A DNA stretch of 64,000 nt from NCBI GenBank assembly GCA_037176725.1, contig JAZBRS010000044.1:1922001-1986000 (forward strand). Reading direction: 5' to 3'. Shown piece by piece: positions 48,540 to 60,439 of the stretch (position 1 is its first letter; each line of letters begins with the position of its first letter). Under the pieces are notes generated by a model. It was not told where the DNA came from. It worked only from the letters and a program-made list of their open reading frames with translations, and ran no database searches. A program made the position numbers and the translations under genes. The DNA comes from Posidonia oceanica (lineage: Eukaryota; Streptophyta; Magnoliopsida; Alismatales; Posidoniaceae).

Positions 48540-49930
48540 GAACAGATGCAGCTCGTCCTTGCCTGAGGAAGCAATCAAGCAGCCAGAGCCGCACAAAGGG
48601 GGCAGGATTCCAAGAACGTGCGAGGGAAGAGGCATCTCTTCCGGCCGAACTGGAAGGCAAGCAAGAAAGGAAGAAAGGGGGAGGGCAAGTGTGGGCATCA
48701 TCCGCCCGGAGCGAAGCCACGCAAGGGCTAATCCTCGCACGAGGATACAGGAAAGGACTCCGAGCATATGGGGTCCGAGAAGAGCTTGTCCTCGCCTGAG
48801 GAAGCAAGCGCGGTCTCCGTGCGGACGGAGCTAGAAAAGGCTTGTCCTTACCTGAGGAAGCAAGCGGGGGATTCCACGTTGACGGAATCCAGGGGGGCTT
48901 GTCCTCGCCCGAGGAAGCAAGCGGGGCCTGATCCTCGCCCGAGGAAACAGACAGGGGACTTCGTCTGCACGGAGCGAAGTCGCCAAGGGGCTCGTCCCTA
49001 GTAGGGGAAGCGAGCAGGCCTAATCCTCGCCCGAGGAAACAGGGGGGACTTCGTTCGCACGGAGCGAAGTCGCAGGGGGCTTGTCCTCGCACGAGGAAGG
49101 AAGCAAGCAAGCAGGCTTGTCCTCGCCTGAGGAAGCAAGCAAGCGGGACTCCGTTCACACGGAGTGGGGCCTCGCAAAAAGAAAAAGGCTTGTCCTCGTC
49201 TGAGGAAGCAAGCAGGAGGGGAAGAAGAAAGAAGCTTGTCCTCACTCGAGGAAGCAAGTAGGCAGGACTCCGTCCGCATGGAGTGGAGCCTCGCGAAAAG
49301 AAAAAGGCTTGTCCTCGCCCGAGGAAGCAAGCAGGAGGGGAAGAAGAAAGAAGCTTGTCCTCGCCCGAGGAAGCAAGTAGGCAGGACTCCGTCCGCAAGG
49401 AGCAGAGTCACGTGAGAAAAAAAATGGGTTGTCCTCGCCCGAGGAAGCAAGTAGGCTTGTCCTCGCTCGAGGAAGCAAGCAAGTAGGCTTGTCCTTGCCC
49501 GAGGAAGCAAGCAAGCAGGACCCCGTCCGCCCGGAGCGGAGTCGCGCGGAAGGAAAGAAGAAAGAGGCTTGTCCTCGCCCGAGGAAGCAAGCAGGGGGCT
49601 TCATCCGCATGGAGCGAAGTTGCCGAAGGGGGCTTGTCCTCGCACGAGGAAGCAAGCGGGGCACGCATACGCTTGTCCTCGATCGAGGAACAAGCGAGCC
49701 TGATCCTCGCCCGAGGAAACAGGGAAACTCCATCCGTATGGAGTTGCGCTGGGGCTTGTCCTCGCACGAGGAAGCAAGCGGGGCCTGATCCTCGCCCGAG
49801 GAGACAGGGAGGGTCTCCATCCGCATGGAACCCAGTAGGGGCTTGTCCTCGCCTGAGGAAGCAAGCGGGCCTGACCTCGCACGAGGAAACAGGCAGAGGA
49901 CTTCATCCGCACGGAGCGAAGTCACGTAAG
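48540..49930. repeat. Array of short hairpins with TCCTCG/CGAGGA stems
   Basis: About 23 hairpins in 1.4 kb. Type I is GCTTGTCCTCG, 2-3 nt, CGAGGAAGCAAGC. Type II is CCTGATCCTCG, CC, CGAGGAAACAGG. Between them are type III hairpins, ACTTCGTCCGC/GCGAAGT or ACTCCGTCCGC/GCGGAGT. The paired positions change together in type III (TTC with GAA, TCC with GGA, CCC with GGA/GG). Frames on both strands across the array are repetitive and have no known motif. Confidence 0.85.
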
Positions 49931-50159
49931 GAGAAAAGAAGGGGGAAGGAGAGCGATACCAGAGGGTAGCCAAAAAAGATGCCATTGGTATTAGGAATGA
50001 TACCAGGGGATAGCCGAAGCATCCCTGGCATCGAGAAAGTGGAGAAATGCAGACAAAACTAACGTGTTTGCCAAACGAGTAGTTAGGGATACCAGCACGG
50101 AGCGATCTGGGCAAAAGCGATTGCGGCGCTGCTTGCTTGAAGGCGGCATGGGTCTGCAG

Positions 50160-50330
50160 AGGTTCTTGTGTGCATGTTGATTGTGGGGGGAACTATGCTA
50201 CAGCTCCCTTGCTGAGAGCATGTTGCTTGCGGGGGAAACTGTGCTGCAGCTCCCTTGCTGGTTGCATGTTACTTGCGGGGGGAGCTTTGCTCTAGCTCCC
50301 TTGCTGAGAGTCCTGGTCGCATGTTGTTAA
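50160..50330. repeat. ~60-bp tandem repeat, three copies
   Basis: GGGGGGAACTATGCTACAGC, CTCCCTTGCTGAGAGC and CATGTTGCTTGC recur near 50,188, 50,230 and 50,277, with complementary GGGAGC/GCTCCC ends in each copy. Confidence 0.75.
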
Positions 50331-50529
50331 CTCTTTGAATTGCTTGATGCGTGCCCTGCAGCATCCTGGCAGGAACAAATATGCATATGGCAGGGCATGT
50401 AACACAAACAAGTGGCGTGAAACGTCTTTGTATAGGTTGAATCTCTGGTTACACGCCTATACTAGGCTAAAAGATACAGCATGATTCAAAAGCTAAACAA
50501 ACAAACAAGCAAGAAACCGCACGGATGCC

Positions 50530-51732
50530 TTAATTGAGTCGAGCCTTCTTTGCTTTCCTGGAGTCAGCGAACTGGGGGGCACCAGGCGAGATCTCGCAGA
50601 TTGGCCAGAGTTCCTGCACCTCAGTGACATACTTAGGAGTGCATCCTGAGCTCTTTACAGCCACGATGTCCATCGACTGTACTCCATGCTGCATCAGGTC
50701 AGCTAGTTCTGTTGTGGCAGCAGCTGAACTGAGTGGATAGGTCTGCACGAGCCTGGGCGTGGTGCTATCAACAAAGATGCCCAGCCGGAAGCCAAACTAC
50801 CGCATGACCTGGATAGGGTGGTATTCCACGCCCCCGGTGAATCCTGGCAGCACCACGAGTCGCATGTCGCAGGTGCCGAAGAAGATAGTGAATGGCTCAA
50901 TTGCAGATGGGATGGTACGCCAAGTTATTGCATCATCCATCAGCTCAGACAGCTTCTTGTACTCTTCTGGGACGCTCTTGATGGTCCATGCATGGCCGCT
51001 GCTGCAGTATGCTTCGATGGCATGCCTTTGAGGGCGCAGAATATCCATCTCTAGGTGTGCAGCTAGCTAGATCTGCACGAGTGCTCCGCAGCCCTAGAAG
51101 TGGCGGCAGCGGTGTGCGACGCGGTCCAGTCCGCGGTAAGTTTCTGCTAGGACGACTGGTGCCAGGTCAATCTGCCAGGTCACCACTGCAAGTGCAATCT
51201 CGGCAATCTCGATTGCAACTGTCATTCGGCCATGCGTGAAGATCAGCTCGCCTAGGAAGTAGGTGACAAATCCCCAGAGCCACAGCTCGTCTCCGAGTTC
51301 AGCACGCTTTTCCACAGTTTCATCAAAGTATGTTAGGCGAAGCATGGGCGTGAGCCCGCTGGTGCAGATCAGTCTCTGCTAGCAACCTTCTGTAGAGAGC
51401 CCAAACAGTTGGCTCAGGACTGCAATATACCTATCACGCCTTATAAAAACAGTTGGCCCCATGATCTTGGAGAAACCGCAGATCCGACGTACTTCCTCTA
51501 GCGTGGGCGTCAGCTCTGTCCTGCCAAAGCGAAAGACATGGTGCACTGGTTTCCAGAACCTTGCCGCAGCGCACAGGAGATGCCAACTTACTTCAACATC
51601 AGCGGCCTTCAAAAGCTTGGATGGAATGCCCCATGTGCGCAGCTTCTCGTGGTCAGCTTTAGTGAGTTTGCCAATCCACTCTCGCAGGGCATCCGAGCAG
51701 TGGATCAGGGTGACCAGAGTAGGATAACTCAT
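50530..51732 (-). pseudogene. DUF7745 / plant-mobile-domain-like ORF of Element C
   Basis: One reading frame of about 400 codons runs from ATG 51,732 to the stop at 50,530, interrupted by four stops (near 51,379, 51,094, 51,070 and 50,797) but no frameshift. It opens MSYPTLVTLIHCSDALREW and continues with LEEVRRICGF and SELMDDAITWRTIP, a pattern I associate with the DUF7745 family, relatives of the plant mobile domain found in Ty3-gypsy elements and in some host genes. Its biochemical role is not known to me. It lies after the integrase tail and before the 3' LTR, so it would be a third ORF. All four stops are TAG, each one C-to-T or G-to-A change from a sense codon. The assignment to the family is from memory of its look. 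Confidence 0.65.
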
Positions 51733-53045
51733 TGCGCGGGAGGGAGAATGCAGGGTGCTGGTGCAGAAACCTCAGGTACCTGTAGCCAAGGTTGCAGTTT
51801 ATTAGACCAGACACAAGCATGTAACCACTGGCTAACAAAGAAGCAGATTTCGAAACTAGCAAAGCAGTTTAGCATGTTCAACAGTTAGCATTCAGAGTGT
51901 AGGGACTAAGCATATTCAAACAAGGCGATTCTGTCTGCAGGATAGGGCCGGTCGGAGCTCTGGACCAGCGCAGCTCGAAGGAGGTCGATGCGTGCTTGAT
52001 AGAAGTACTGTCTCAGTGCCGAGTCAAGTATTGCAGAGCGGGAGTGGTGAAGAAAAGGAATGATTGGTGCTGTGCATGCATGCATGGTTTATGATTGATA
52101 TGCGTGGATATATGCATGATTTTTGACATGCTGTGCGGTAGGTATATGTATGATTGTGATATGCTGTAGCCCTCAACATATGGAGTGCTTAGCGCCTGCT
52201 GCAAAGGAAGAAAGGGGTCCTTGACTCACTGGACTCTACTCAAACTCCTACCTTGCTGGTGGCACTCTATAAAAGGTTGTTGCAGTGCTTGGGTGGTGGG
52301 TAGTGAGGACAGGCTCCAGGCCAAACTCTCAAGGACCTACACCTACTCTTTTCATTTTTGCTTCTTTTGCTCCCTCATAGGCATGCAGGTTTCCCCTATC
52401 CCTAACTTGGAGGTAATGGACACCTGGTTTGAAGCTGGGGAGTTGCTTGCTAGACAGGGGTGACTAGACCCTACAGGATTTGTAGGTTTGCTAGGTGTGA
52501 ACTTCGACTCCTCTCCAAGGTAAACAGGAGGGACGGGGTCACGCTGCACACCTCTATCTCTAGGGCCTACTTCTGCCTTCGCCTTCTATTTGCTCTTTTC
52601 TTTTATGCCCATGCTCAAACATATATTCTTTTATTGCTCACACTCTTGCTCACACCCTAGCATTTTATCTCCTTCGGGAGGTGCAAGCCCTAAGGGGTTT
52701 GGATATTTTGCCTGTTCTCACTGAGTGGTGGCTCCCTCACTAGCTAAGACATCTAAGTAGTGTCAGGTGAGGCAGGGTAGACTCCTTCTAGAGCAGGCAA
52801 GCATGTCCGATTTCATCATCGGGCCAAATGCAATGCAAGATGATTTTTTTTTTGCTTTTCTTTTTGATTTTTTTTTTTTTTTAGAATGGGATATGCTTGA
52901 AGAGAAAGAGATGCATGGAGATGTACAAATGCGGGGGTGTGAATGCAAGAAGTAGGATAAGGGGGGATGCATGAGGATGTGCAGAGAGTGGAAATGTAGG
53001 GGGCAAGACAGGGATCAAGAGATCTGCAAGGCGAGGGCCGAACTA
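51733..53045. other. Spacer between integrase tail and the third ORF
   Basis: No protein motif is recognised. It contains T-runs at 52,845-52,882 and a short ATATGC/GATATG-rich stretch at 52,070-52,170. It could hold the leader of a separate or spliced transcript for the third ORF; no promoter or splice site is clear. Confidence 0.4.
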
Positions 53046-53569
53046 CTAATAGTACTTCTTGAGGTAGCATGCGTTGACTGGCTCTGACTGCCCAACCTGG
53101 TCCATGTCCTCAAGAATTGTTGTGCCGCCTCAAAATGCCTGCTTGACCACAAAGGGACCGTGCCAGTTAGGCCGGAATTTGCCTCGACCGTTTGGCAGGT
53201 GGATGGCTCTCAGAACGAGATCCCTTGGCTGGAAGCTTCTAGGCCGCACTTTCTTCAAGTATGCTCTAGCCTGGGGCGACAAATGGGCGCTAATGCAGAC
53301 CTCTCTGGCTTCTTCTGCTGTGCCGATGCTGACAACCTCTGTCTCCTCTTCGACATGGAGGTTGGGGCCTTCTGGATTGTCGTCGTGGGGCCGGAACTCA
53401 GGCGATGGTTCATCATTCTCATCCTCGCTTGCATCATCCTCCTCTCTATATGCAATGAGTTCCGAGAGGATCTCCTTCTCAAAAGTGGGATCTGAGATAT
53501 CGAAGGAGTGCAAATGTGCCGCTGCTTGGCCCTGGTGACGCTTCAGGATGGTCACGCTTACCCGAGTGT

Positions 53570-54170
53570 TTCTGTATCCTCGGTGCGCGACCTATGTCCT
53601 GGCCATCTGCTCTGCCTGCTCTGCTACTGCTGCTGATTCAACTGACTCTGCTAACTCTGCCACTGCTATTTGTACTACTTCTTGTGCTACTACTGCCTGT
53701 GCTGATGCTAACCATGCGGTTGCTTGCTGTGCTGCTAATGCTTGTTGCGCTGTTGTTGCTTGTGCGGTTGCTTGCTGTGCTACTGCTTGTGCTTGCTGTG
53801 CTGCAGATGCTAATGCTTGCTGTGCTGCTAATGCTAATGCTGCGGGTGCTAATGCTGATGCTTGCTGTGCTAATGCTGCTGATGCTTGCGCGGTTGCTTG
53901 CTGTACTGCTGATGCTAATGCTGTTGGTGCTAATGCTTGCTGTGCTGCTGATGCTTGTGCATGTTGTGCTAATGTTGTTGATGCTTGTTGTGTTAATGCT
54001 GCTGATGCTTGCTGTGTTGCTAATGCTGATGCTTGCGGTGCTACTGCTGCTGATGCTTGCGGTGTTGCTAATGCTGATGCTTGCGGTGCTACTGCTGCTG
54101 ATGCTTGCGATGCTACTGCTGCTGATGCTTGCAGTGCTTCTGATGCTGATGCTTCCTATGTATATTCTAA
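53570..54170. repeat. Trinucleotide-based minisatellite in the polyprotein frame
   Basis: About 600 bp of GCT/GAT/TGC words with 24-45-bp higher-order repeats (for example GCTTGCGGTGCTACTGCTGC). In the minus-strand polyprotein frame it reads as Ala, Gln, Ser and Leu repeats; on the plus strand as Ala, Cys and Asp repeats. Confidence 0.85.
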
Positions 54171-55679
54171 TGCACTTGCAGGGAATATGTCAGGCAGGCG
54201 GCTGATCTGTGTACTGCCACTTGCTGTACTGCCTGAGTGGGGCATGCGTTGTACAAACCATCTAGACCCACCCCCCGACTGCAGGGTGATCAGCTCATCT
54301 GGTCTAGTGGTTGCTGCTACTGCAAATTCCTCTTCTAGGACCATGATAGATGCATGGTCCTTTTACGAGGAGGGATCCGTGACCACGACTTTCCCTTTCT
54401 TCACTGTCTGATATTCTACAATGTCCTCTGCCAGGGACACAAGTTGCTCTTGGAACAGCTGCTCCAAGTCCCCCATCGCAAAGTCAACCTCGGCCTCCGC
54501 AGCCGCTGCTTCCTCCTCATCCAAGGGAGACTCGACGTAGTAGGCGACGGTGACCTTTGGCTCTTGGGCAACCGCTAGGCCTGCTGCTGCTTGGGGCACT
54601 TGCCTTACTATTGTTGGGTAGGCTGCCAAGGTCACTGTTGCTGCTGGAGGGGAGGCACAAGTGCTCCTCCGGAGGACCGATGGCTGGGCTGCTATGCTTG
54701 GGGACAAAACGCCGGTGCCCATGGGTGACAGTGGTTGTCTCCTACTAGAGGTGGCGAGAATCCTCCACAAAGCGGGATCTACTGAAGCTGACAGCGGTGT
54801 GCTTGATAGAGCCACCTGGCTTGCTTGTGGCGCTGTCAATGATGCGGGCCGAGTCACGCTGCCGTCTGATCCGACTGACTGCACCGTCGGAGAAAGTGAT
54901 TTCCATGTTGGTGCGGTTGTGGCCACAAGCGGATTGCTGGACAGTGCCGGAGGGCGTGCTTCTGACCCTGGAGGTGCTGCTGTGGCTGTTTGTGACATTA
55001 GTGAAATTGCAGGAAGAGGAGAAACTGTCAATCCCGCCATAGGGCCCACTAAATCTGCTGCTGCGTCAGTGAGTGCCAAGCAAATTGACCGAGATGCTGT
55101 CATGCTGAGCTGATCCTTACTGCTGGTTGGGGCTGCCTCAACTATGCCAGACTGCTCCTCATCTGAGTAGTAGTCCTCAATGCAGACTCATTCTTCTGTT
55201 GGCAGTGGAGAGCTTAAGCATGACACTTGCTGTTCTGTGACTTCACTGCTGTTTGAATCAAGGGTACCTGCACTGGTAAAGTTAGTGAGGTCCCACGGGA
55301 TGGCGATGCTTTGATCCTTGGGCTGCATGCATTTATCTTTGCTGGACTGCAGGCCATATCCAAGTCCTTCGGAGTCTCTACGCTCTGCTGCTCTGACCGG
55401 CTCAGCGATTCCCTGGTCGTATCACCCGAGCGGCATTCCCTTGACATAGCCCCACCTGTGACAGATGTTTTCGACCATCCGAAAGGGGTTACTGTGAACG
55501 GCCAAGGAGTTGATGCGTTCAAGATCGGGTATAAAGTTAATCGGCTCACACTGATTAACTCGATACAAAGCATTTGAAAGCTCAGGATCAAAAGGGACAG
55601 TCTGCAAGGAGATGGGTGCAGCCACCTTGATCCGCTCCTTCTTGAAGTTTTCTGCCATGACAACGATAACATCGTCGCC

Positions 55680-56200
55680 GCGGCGAAACTTGATCATGCG
55701 GTGGAGGGTCGAGGGGATGACCTGATGCTTATGCAGCCAAGGGCGCCCAAGCAGGAAATTGAAGTTAGGCTCCAATTTGACAATGTAGAATTCCACATTG
55801 AATGTGATCAGGCCAATGATGAGAGGAATAATCAAAATCCCTAGGGCGTCATGGTGGGTGTTATCAAAAGCTGTCATTCCCTTTATCGCCAGGGTGATAT
55901 CCTCGGCTTTGAATCCGAGCCTGGTTGCAGTGCTCAAGGGACAGACATTAAGGTCTGATCCGTTATCAACCAGCGATAGGGGAATGCAAAAGTTTTTGTA
56001 TTGCACCGTGACAAACAAGGGCTGGTTGTGATTAATTCCCACCGGAGGCAGCTCATCGCTCGTGAAAGAGATGATCTGGGGCTCTGCGATGACGCCAACC
56101 ATGCTTTCCAGGGCTGCAGGGTCTATAGCTTGGGACATATGGGCTGCTTGGAACACTCGGAGGAAATCCTCGCGGTGTTCAGAAGAGGAGTGTATAAGGT
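55680..56200 (-). other. Aspartic protease domain within the Element C polyprotein
   Basis: The retropepsin-like core is open. SFTSDELPPVG, LFVTVQYKNFCIPLSLVDNG, LNVCPLSTATRLGF and FNFLLGRPWLHKH are in family order; ILGRPW-type motifs mark the second half of the fold. It would cleave Gag and its own polyprotein. The second residue of the catalytic triplet is Asn (D-N-G). Confidence 0.8.
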
Positions 56201-59159
56201 CCCAAATTGAAATGTCTGCTTTAACCCTCCTAAGATGGGAGGTGACGTCTACCTTGTGGTGCGGCTTCTTGGTGGTAGAAGGAGGTGCTTTGGCGGTAGG
56301 CTCTGCTGGGCTAGGCACAGGGGGTTGGCTTGATGCTGGAGGTGCTGTGGGTTGGCTTGCTGGTGGGGGTACAGCGAGTGCTGGACGGCTAGGCCTTACC
56401 ACAGGTGCTGAGGGCTTGTAGACTCTCCCCGATCGCGTGACTTCCGTACACGTTTCTGTGGCGTAGTTGTAGGGCACGCGATGGGGGTCCCAGGTTAAGT
56501 TAATAACCACGGGAGCTTGTGCTGTGAGCACAAGAGGGGCTACGGGGGCATATGCTGGGCGAGGGTGAAATGGGTAATGCTGCTGGTAGGTTGCTGGAGG
56601 CCCTGGCTGAGACCTTGCTAGTAGGCTAACTGGGAGTCTACCTAAAAGGGAGGTAGGGGTTTGGGCCTACGGTCTAGCCTGGAGGTATACTGGGGCAGGG
56701 GCTTGAGGATGCATGGTGGGCTGCGCGGAGGAGCGCCCCGGCCTGGCACGCTGTCGGATCATAAGAATCCTCGACTCGGAGCTGGCGATGGCCGCACGAT
56801 AGAGAGAGAGAGGGAAGGGCTTCGAGACATCATGAATGAGCTCGGAGGGGTCTACCATAGACGTAGCAGGCTCAGAAAGGGAGAGAGAATAGATTCTCGA
56901 GGTCTCCGTGCCTTCTGGATTGGGATACTCTAGGAGGGGTTGGTGGACGATGCTGGCATGAGGGGATGCTAATGCTAGTGCAGGGGCTAATGCTGATGGA
57001 GGAGCTGAAGAGGATGCCTCGTGCGTGTGGATCGTAATCGTTCCCGATTTCATTAGATTCTGAATGGCGTCCCGCAAAGTGAGGCAACTATTCGTCGAGT
57101 GCCCTACGGCTCGATGAAAGTCGCAAAAAAGATTCGCCTTATGCCAATGCGGAAGTGGATTTGGTAGCGGGTGAACCTCGGGAAACCTCAGATATGATGC
57201 GACCTTGGGGAGGACGACATTCAGTGGTTCCACCAGTAGGATGAATTGACATTGCTCTCTGAATTGTCGCCTTGGCCCCTGGGGCTACGCTTGCCAGACC
57301 GGTGCGGCAGGATACACCGGTTGGGCAGTGGTAGTGATTTGTGGTGTGGGGGGTGCCCTAGGTGCTGGTGCGTACACTATCTGATTCGGGGGAGGCCGAA
57401 CCGCTAGTAGAACAGGCACGGGCGCGGGCGCGGGTGCGGGGTTGACGTAGGCAACAGTGGGTTTCGGCGAGCCCTTCTTCTTAGGACGGCTGCTGGTGCT
57501 ACCACTGCTGTTGTTGCTGATGCTGCTGTTGGTGCTGCTGGTGTTGCTGCTAATGGCTGCCTGCTTGGCAAACGCAGAGAGCGCTGGGAAGTTGCCACTC
57601 CGTAGCGAACTCTCCACGCGGGTGCCAGCCTGAATCAATGTTGTGAAGGTCGTGACGGGTTGAATGCTGAGTAGAGCCCCGGTAGCGGGTTGCGCACCTC
57701 CGATCACAATCTCGAGGGACTCCTCGTTAGAGGGTCCATCTCGAACCTGTGAAGCAAGGGCATGCCAGCGGCCGACATACTCCCCAAACGGCTCGTCGGG
57801 GTTCTACTTTGTTGCGATGAGGTCCGCGCGCTTGGGGACCAGGTCCAGGTTGAAGGAATATTATCCCAGGAACGCCTGGCTGAGGTCGTTCCACGTCTTG
57901 ATGGTGGCCATATCAAGTGAGGTGAACCACTTGAGTGCAAGGCCAGTTAGACTTTTCTAGAACAAGCGAATAAGCAACCTCTCGTCAGCCTAGAGCTGAG
58001 CGAGATCTTTGCAGTATGCCTTTAGGTGTGCGATTGGACAGCCTCTACCATTGTATTTTTCAAAGACCGGGATGCGAAACTTCGGTGGGAGCACCACCTC
58101 TAGGAAGTAACAGAGGTCCCGGAACTGGTAGGACTAGAGGTCAGTACCCTGCACTTGTCGAAGTGCTTTCTTTAGAACGGCGAACCTGTCGTTGTTGGAT
58201 TCTGGAGCTGCTGCCAAAGGAGGTGGTGCAGCAGGGGCAGGGGCCACATACGCCGAAAAGGACGCACAGGGGTGTGCCTCCGGGTCCACCATCGCCTCGC
58301 TTGGTGGAGCGACGGGATGGGCGGCGTATCCGTGTAGATGTGCTGTGGGTGCAGGAAAATATGCTAGGGTAGGGGATTGTTGATGCAGGGGGTAGGAATA
58401 ACTAGCATGTTGAGCGGTAGGTGATGCAGAGTGCTGGAGCATCAATTGCTGCACTGGCACGGTGCCGGGCGGCGGGCCTGAGGGTTACTGCGCTCCAACC
58501 AGCCCAAAGGACTGGCCACCAGGTGGCCGAGGAGGATGCTGTGCAATGTGTTGTGCATATGCAGGAGGCGGAAACTGAGCCCCCATCTTCGGAGAAGTGA
58601 GTAGCTGGGGCGATGGTCTGGGTGGGAGTGCAGAAGGGAATGACTGCGACGCAAGTGCAGGCCGCAGCGGGGCCTTCGGAGCAGCAGGAGTGAAGGAAGG
58701 GCGAAGAGATAGAGCCATGCCCTGCAGTCTCTGGGCAGTCTCTATCAGCTACCGATACTACGCCTCAGGGGACCCGTCAGTGGGTATGTTGAGTTGTAGG
58801 GCCGGCGGGGGACCAGAGTCAAGCGGCCGGGACACAGACTGTCCAAGAGGCGGAGGTCCTAAGGCGAAAGTCACCGCAGTAGGGTGGGTGTCAGAAGTGA
58901 CATAGCCCAGGGAAGGAGGGGTCAGAGGCGCCTCTGGAGCACGAGCATGGGTCACCAAGATGGGATCGGTGACCGGGTTCGGAGTGGTGGGAGTCTACCA
59001 ATGCCCTACAGGATGTTGGGGTGCCCTGGGTGAGAGAGGGGGAAACCTTGGTGTCACCGGAGGCACAGGGGGAGTGGAAACGAGAGTCGGAGGGGCCGAA
59101 GCAGAAATCCCCTCTGGAACAACAGGAGTAAGTAGGGGCTCAAGAGTGCGCTGGGCCAT

Positions 59160-60420
59160 GGCTGACCTAGAGCGGGTAAGAACAGGGCTGCAGCAGGAAG
59201 CAAGAGGGCAAATCCTACGAGGAGCTATTATCGCAAAGGCGAATGGCTCGGAAGAGGATGGTCGGCAACGAGTGTCATGACAGGGGTGTCAGTAAGAGAA
59301 AGAACTCGAGCTCCGGCTAAGGAACTCGCTCACTGATCTCTCTGTGACGACAAGGCAAACAAAAGCAAGGGTTAGAACCTGAAAGTAAAATGCAAATGCT
59401 TTAATGTATGTCATGAATGCAGATGTATGCTTTCTAGCATGCTCTCCCTCACCAATCTAGTGTGTCATAGTAGGCAGTCTACTTCAGACACTCATGGGTG
59501 TACGGGTCTCCGACTCAGGCTAGAAAAAAGTAGGTCCCATATCTAAATCCTGGCCCAAAGCTCAGGTGTTTGAAGGGGTGGTGCGTTGGTGGCCTCGACC
59601 CTGCCAGAAGCATGGGTGGTACCCTCCACTAGCACCGACGCGACCCCTGACAAGGGGGGATAGACCGACTGACTTGTGCCATGCCAAAGCATTAGGCAAG
59701 AGGCCAGGACTGTCCTTCTCAGACTGTAGGTGGACTCAGATGAGAAGAATGCATGCCCTATATGATGCTTTATGCAAATGTTTCGAATTTTATCTTGCGC
59801 ATTTTATTAACTTAATGGGGGGTGCAGGTGTGTTGCAGTCTCTAGTTGCTCCTAGAGTTTATTTTTTTACTTGCCATTTTTAGTTAGCCGTGGGGGAAGC
59901 AACCAGTCTCTAATATTCCTTAGGCTAAGTGCAAAAGCGGAAGAAAATCACCCAGACATGGCAAGCAAGCAACACAAATCATTGCAAAAGGCATGCGCAT
60001 GGTATGTGCTAGTGCTGTGAGCATGATAGTGAAGGGAAACACTTATCATATCAAAAAGCAAGTATGCATGGCATGTGCAGGTGCAGTGGCATAGTATTGG
60101 TGTAAAAGAAAGCATTCACCACTCAAAAGGCATGCATAGTACGTCAAGCAAGTATTTAGACATGCATAGTGCGGGAAATAAAGCAAGAATGAGCGGGTAA
60201 ACAAAACAAGTAAAGGCAGGCAAGCAGTAAAACATGTAAAAGCAAAGCAAGTAATAAAGCATGTAAACAAGCAAGGCGATCAAACAAACGAGGCAAGCGA
60301 AAGCACAAGGCAAGCAAAGACGCAAGCAAGCAAATAGACAAAGCATGCAAAAGCAGAAGGCAAGCGAGGATGCAAAATGCAAGCGGTGAGAAAACTAGAA
60401 GCGAAAGCTGAAGTGCAAGC
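59160..60420 (-). other. Untranslated leader of Element C
   Basis: It lies between the primer-binding site and the gag start. It is rich in AAGCAAGCA/GCATGC words (60,000-60,400) and has no open frame with a motif. Such long leaders are usual in Tat-type elements. Confidence 0.55.
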
Positions 60421-60439
60421 TCCCCAGTGGAGTTGCCAC
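60421..60439 (-). promoter_or_regulatory. Primer-binding site of Element C
   Basis: The minus strand reads GTGGCAACTCCACTGGGGA directly after the LTR end ...GATTACTACA. TGGCRACTCCRCTGGGGA is the form seen at this place in plant Tat/Ogre elements, which I recall as a tRNA-Arg type site. Confidence 0.75.

Larger units (their letters stand above)
53046..59159 (-). pseudogene. Gag-protease polyprotein fused to integrase tail, RT/RNase H absent
   Basis: From ATG 59,159 to the stop at 53,046 one minus-strand frame (~2,038 codons) holds together without frameshift, though 17 stops interrupt it. In order: a Pro/Ala-rich N-terminus; the gag core (GLALKWFTSL, ~58,020-57,830); a Ser/Asn-rich linker; zinc-knuckle-like CDFHRAVGHSTNSC (57,084-57,125); the aspartic protease (~56,200-55,680) with VDNGSDLNVCPL, where DNG stands at the D-T/S-G site as in other Tat elements; a G-patch-like YVKGMPLG...IAEP (~55,400); a Ser/Ala/Pro/Thr-rich stretch; an Ala/Gln/Ser repeat (54,170-53,570); an acidic stretch; and the integrase C-terminus (LSPQARAYLKKVRPR, GKFRPNWHGPFVVKQAF, ~53,330-53,046). 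Reverse transcriptase, RNase H and the zinc-finger and catalytic parts of integrase are absent. Eleven stops are TAG, three TAA, three TGA. Confidence 0.85.

Noticed and set aside
48540..49930. CRISPR-like array
   Set aside because: The repeats are palindromic with short irregular spacers that are themselves repeats, and the sequence is clearly a plant retroelement.
48472..50114. Long frames of 290-308 codons on the minus strand across the hairpin array
   Set aside because: They are repetitive translations of the CCTCG hairpin array; repeat units with no stop produce them in several frames.
53548..54411. 287-codon plus-strand frame of Ala, Cys and Asp repeats
   Set aside because: It is the antisense of the minisatellite inside the minus-strand gag-protease frame and has no motif.
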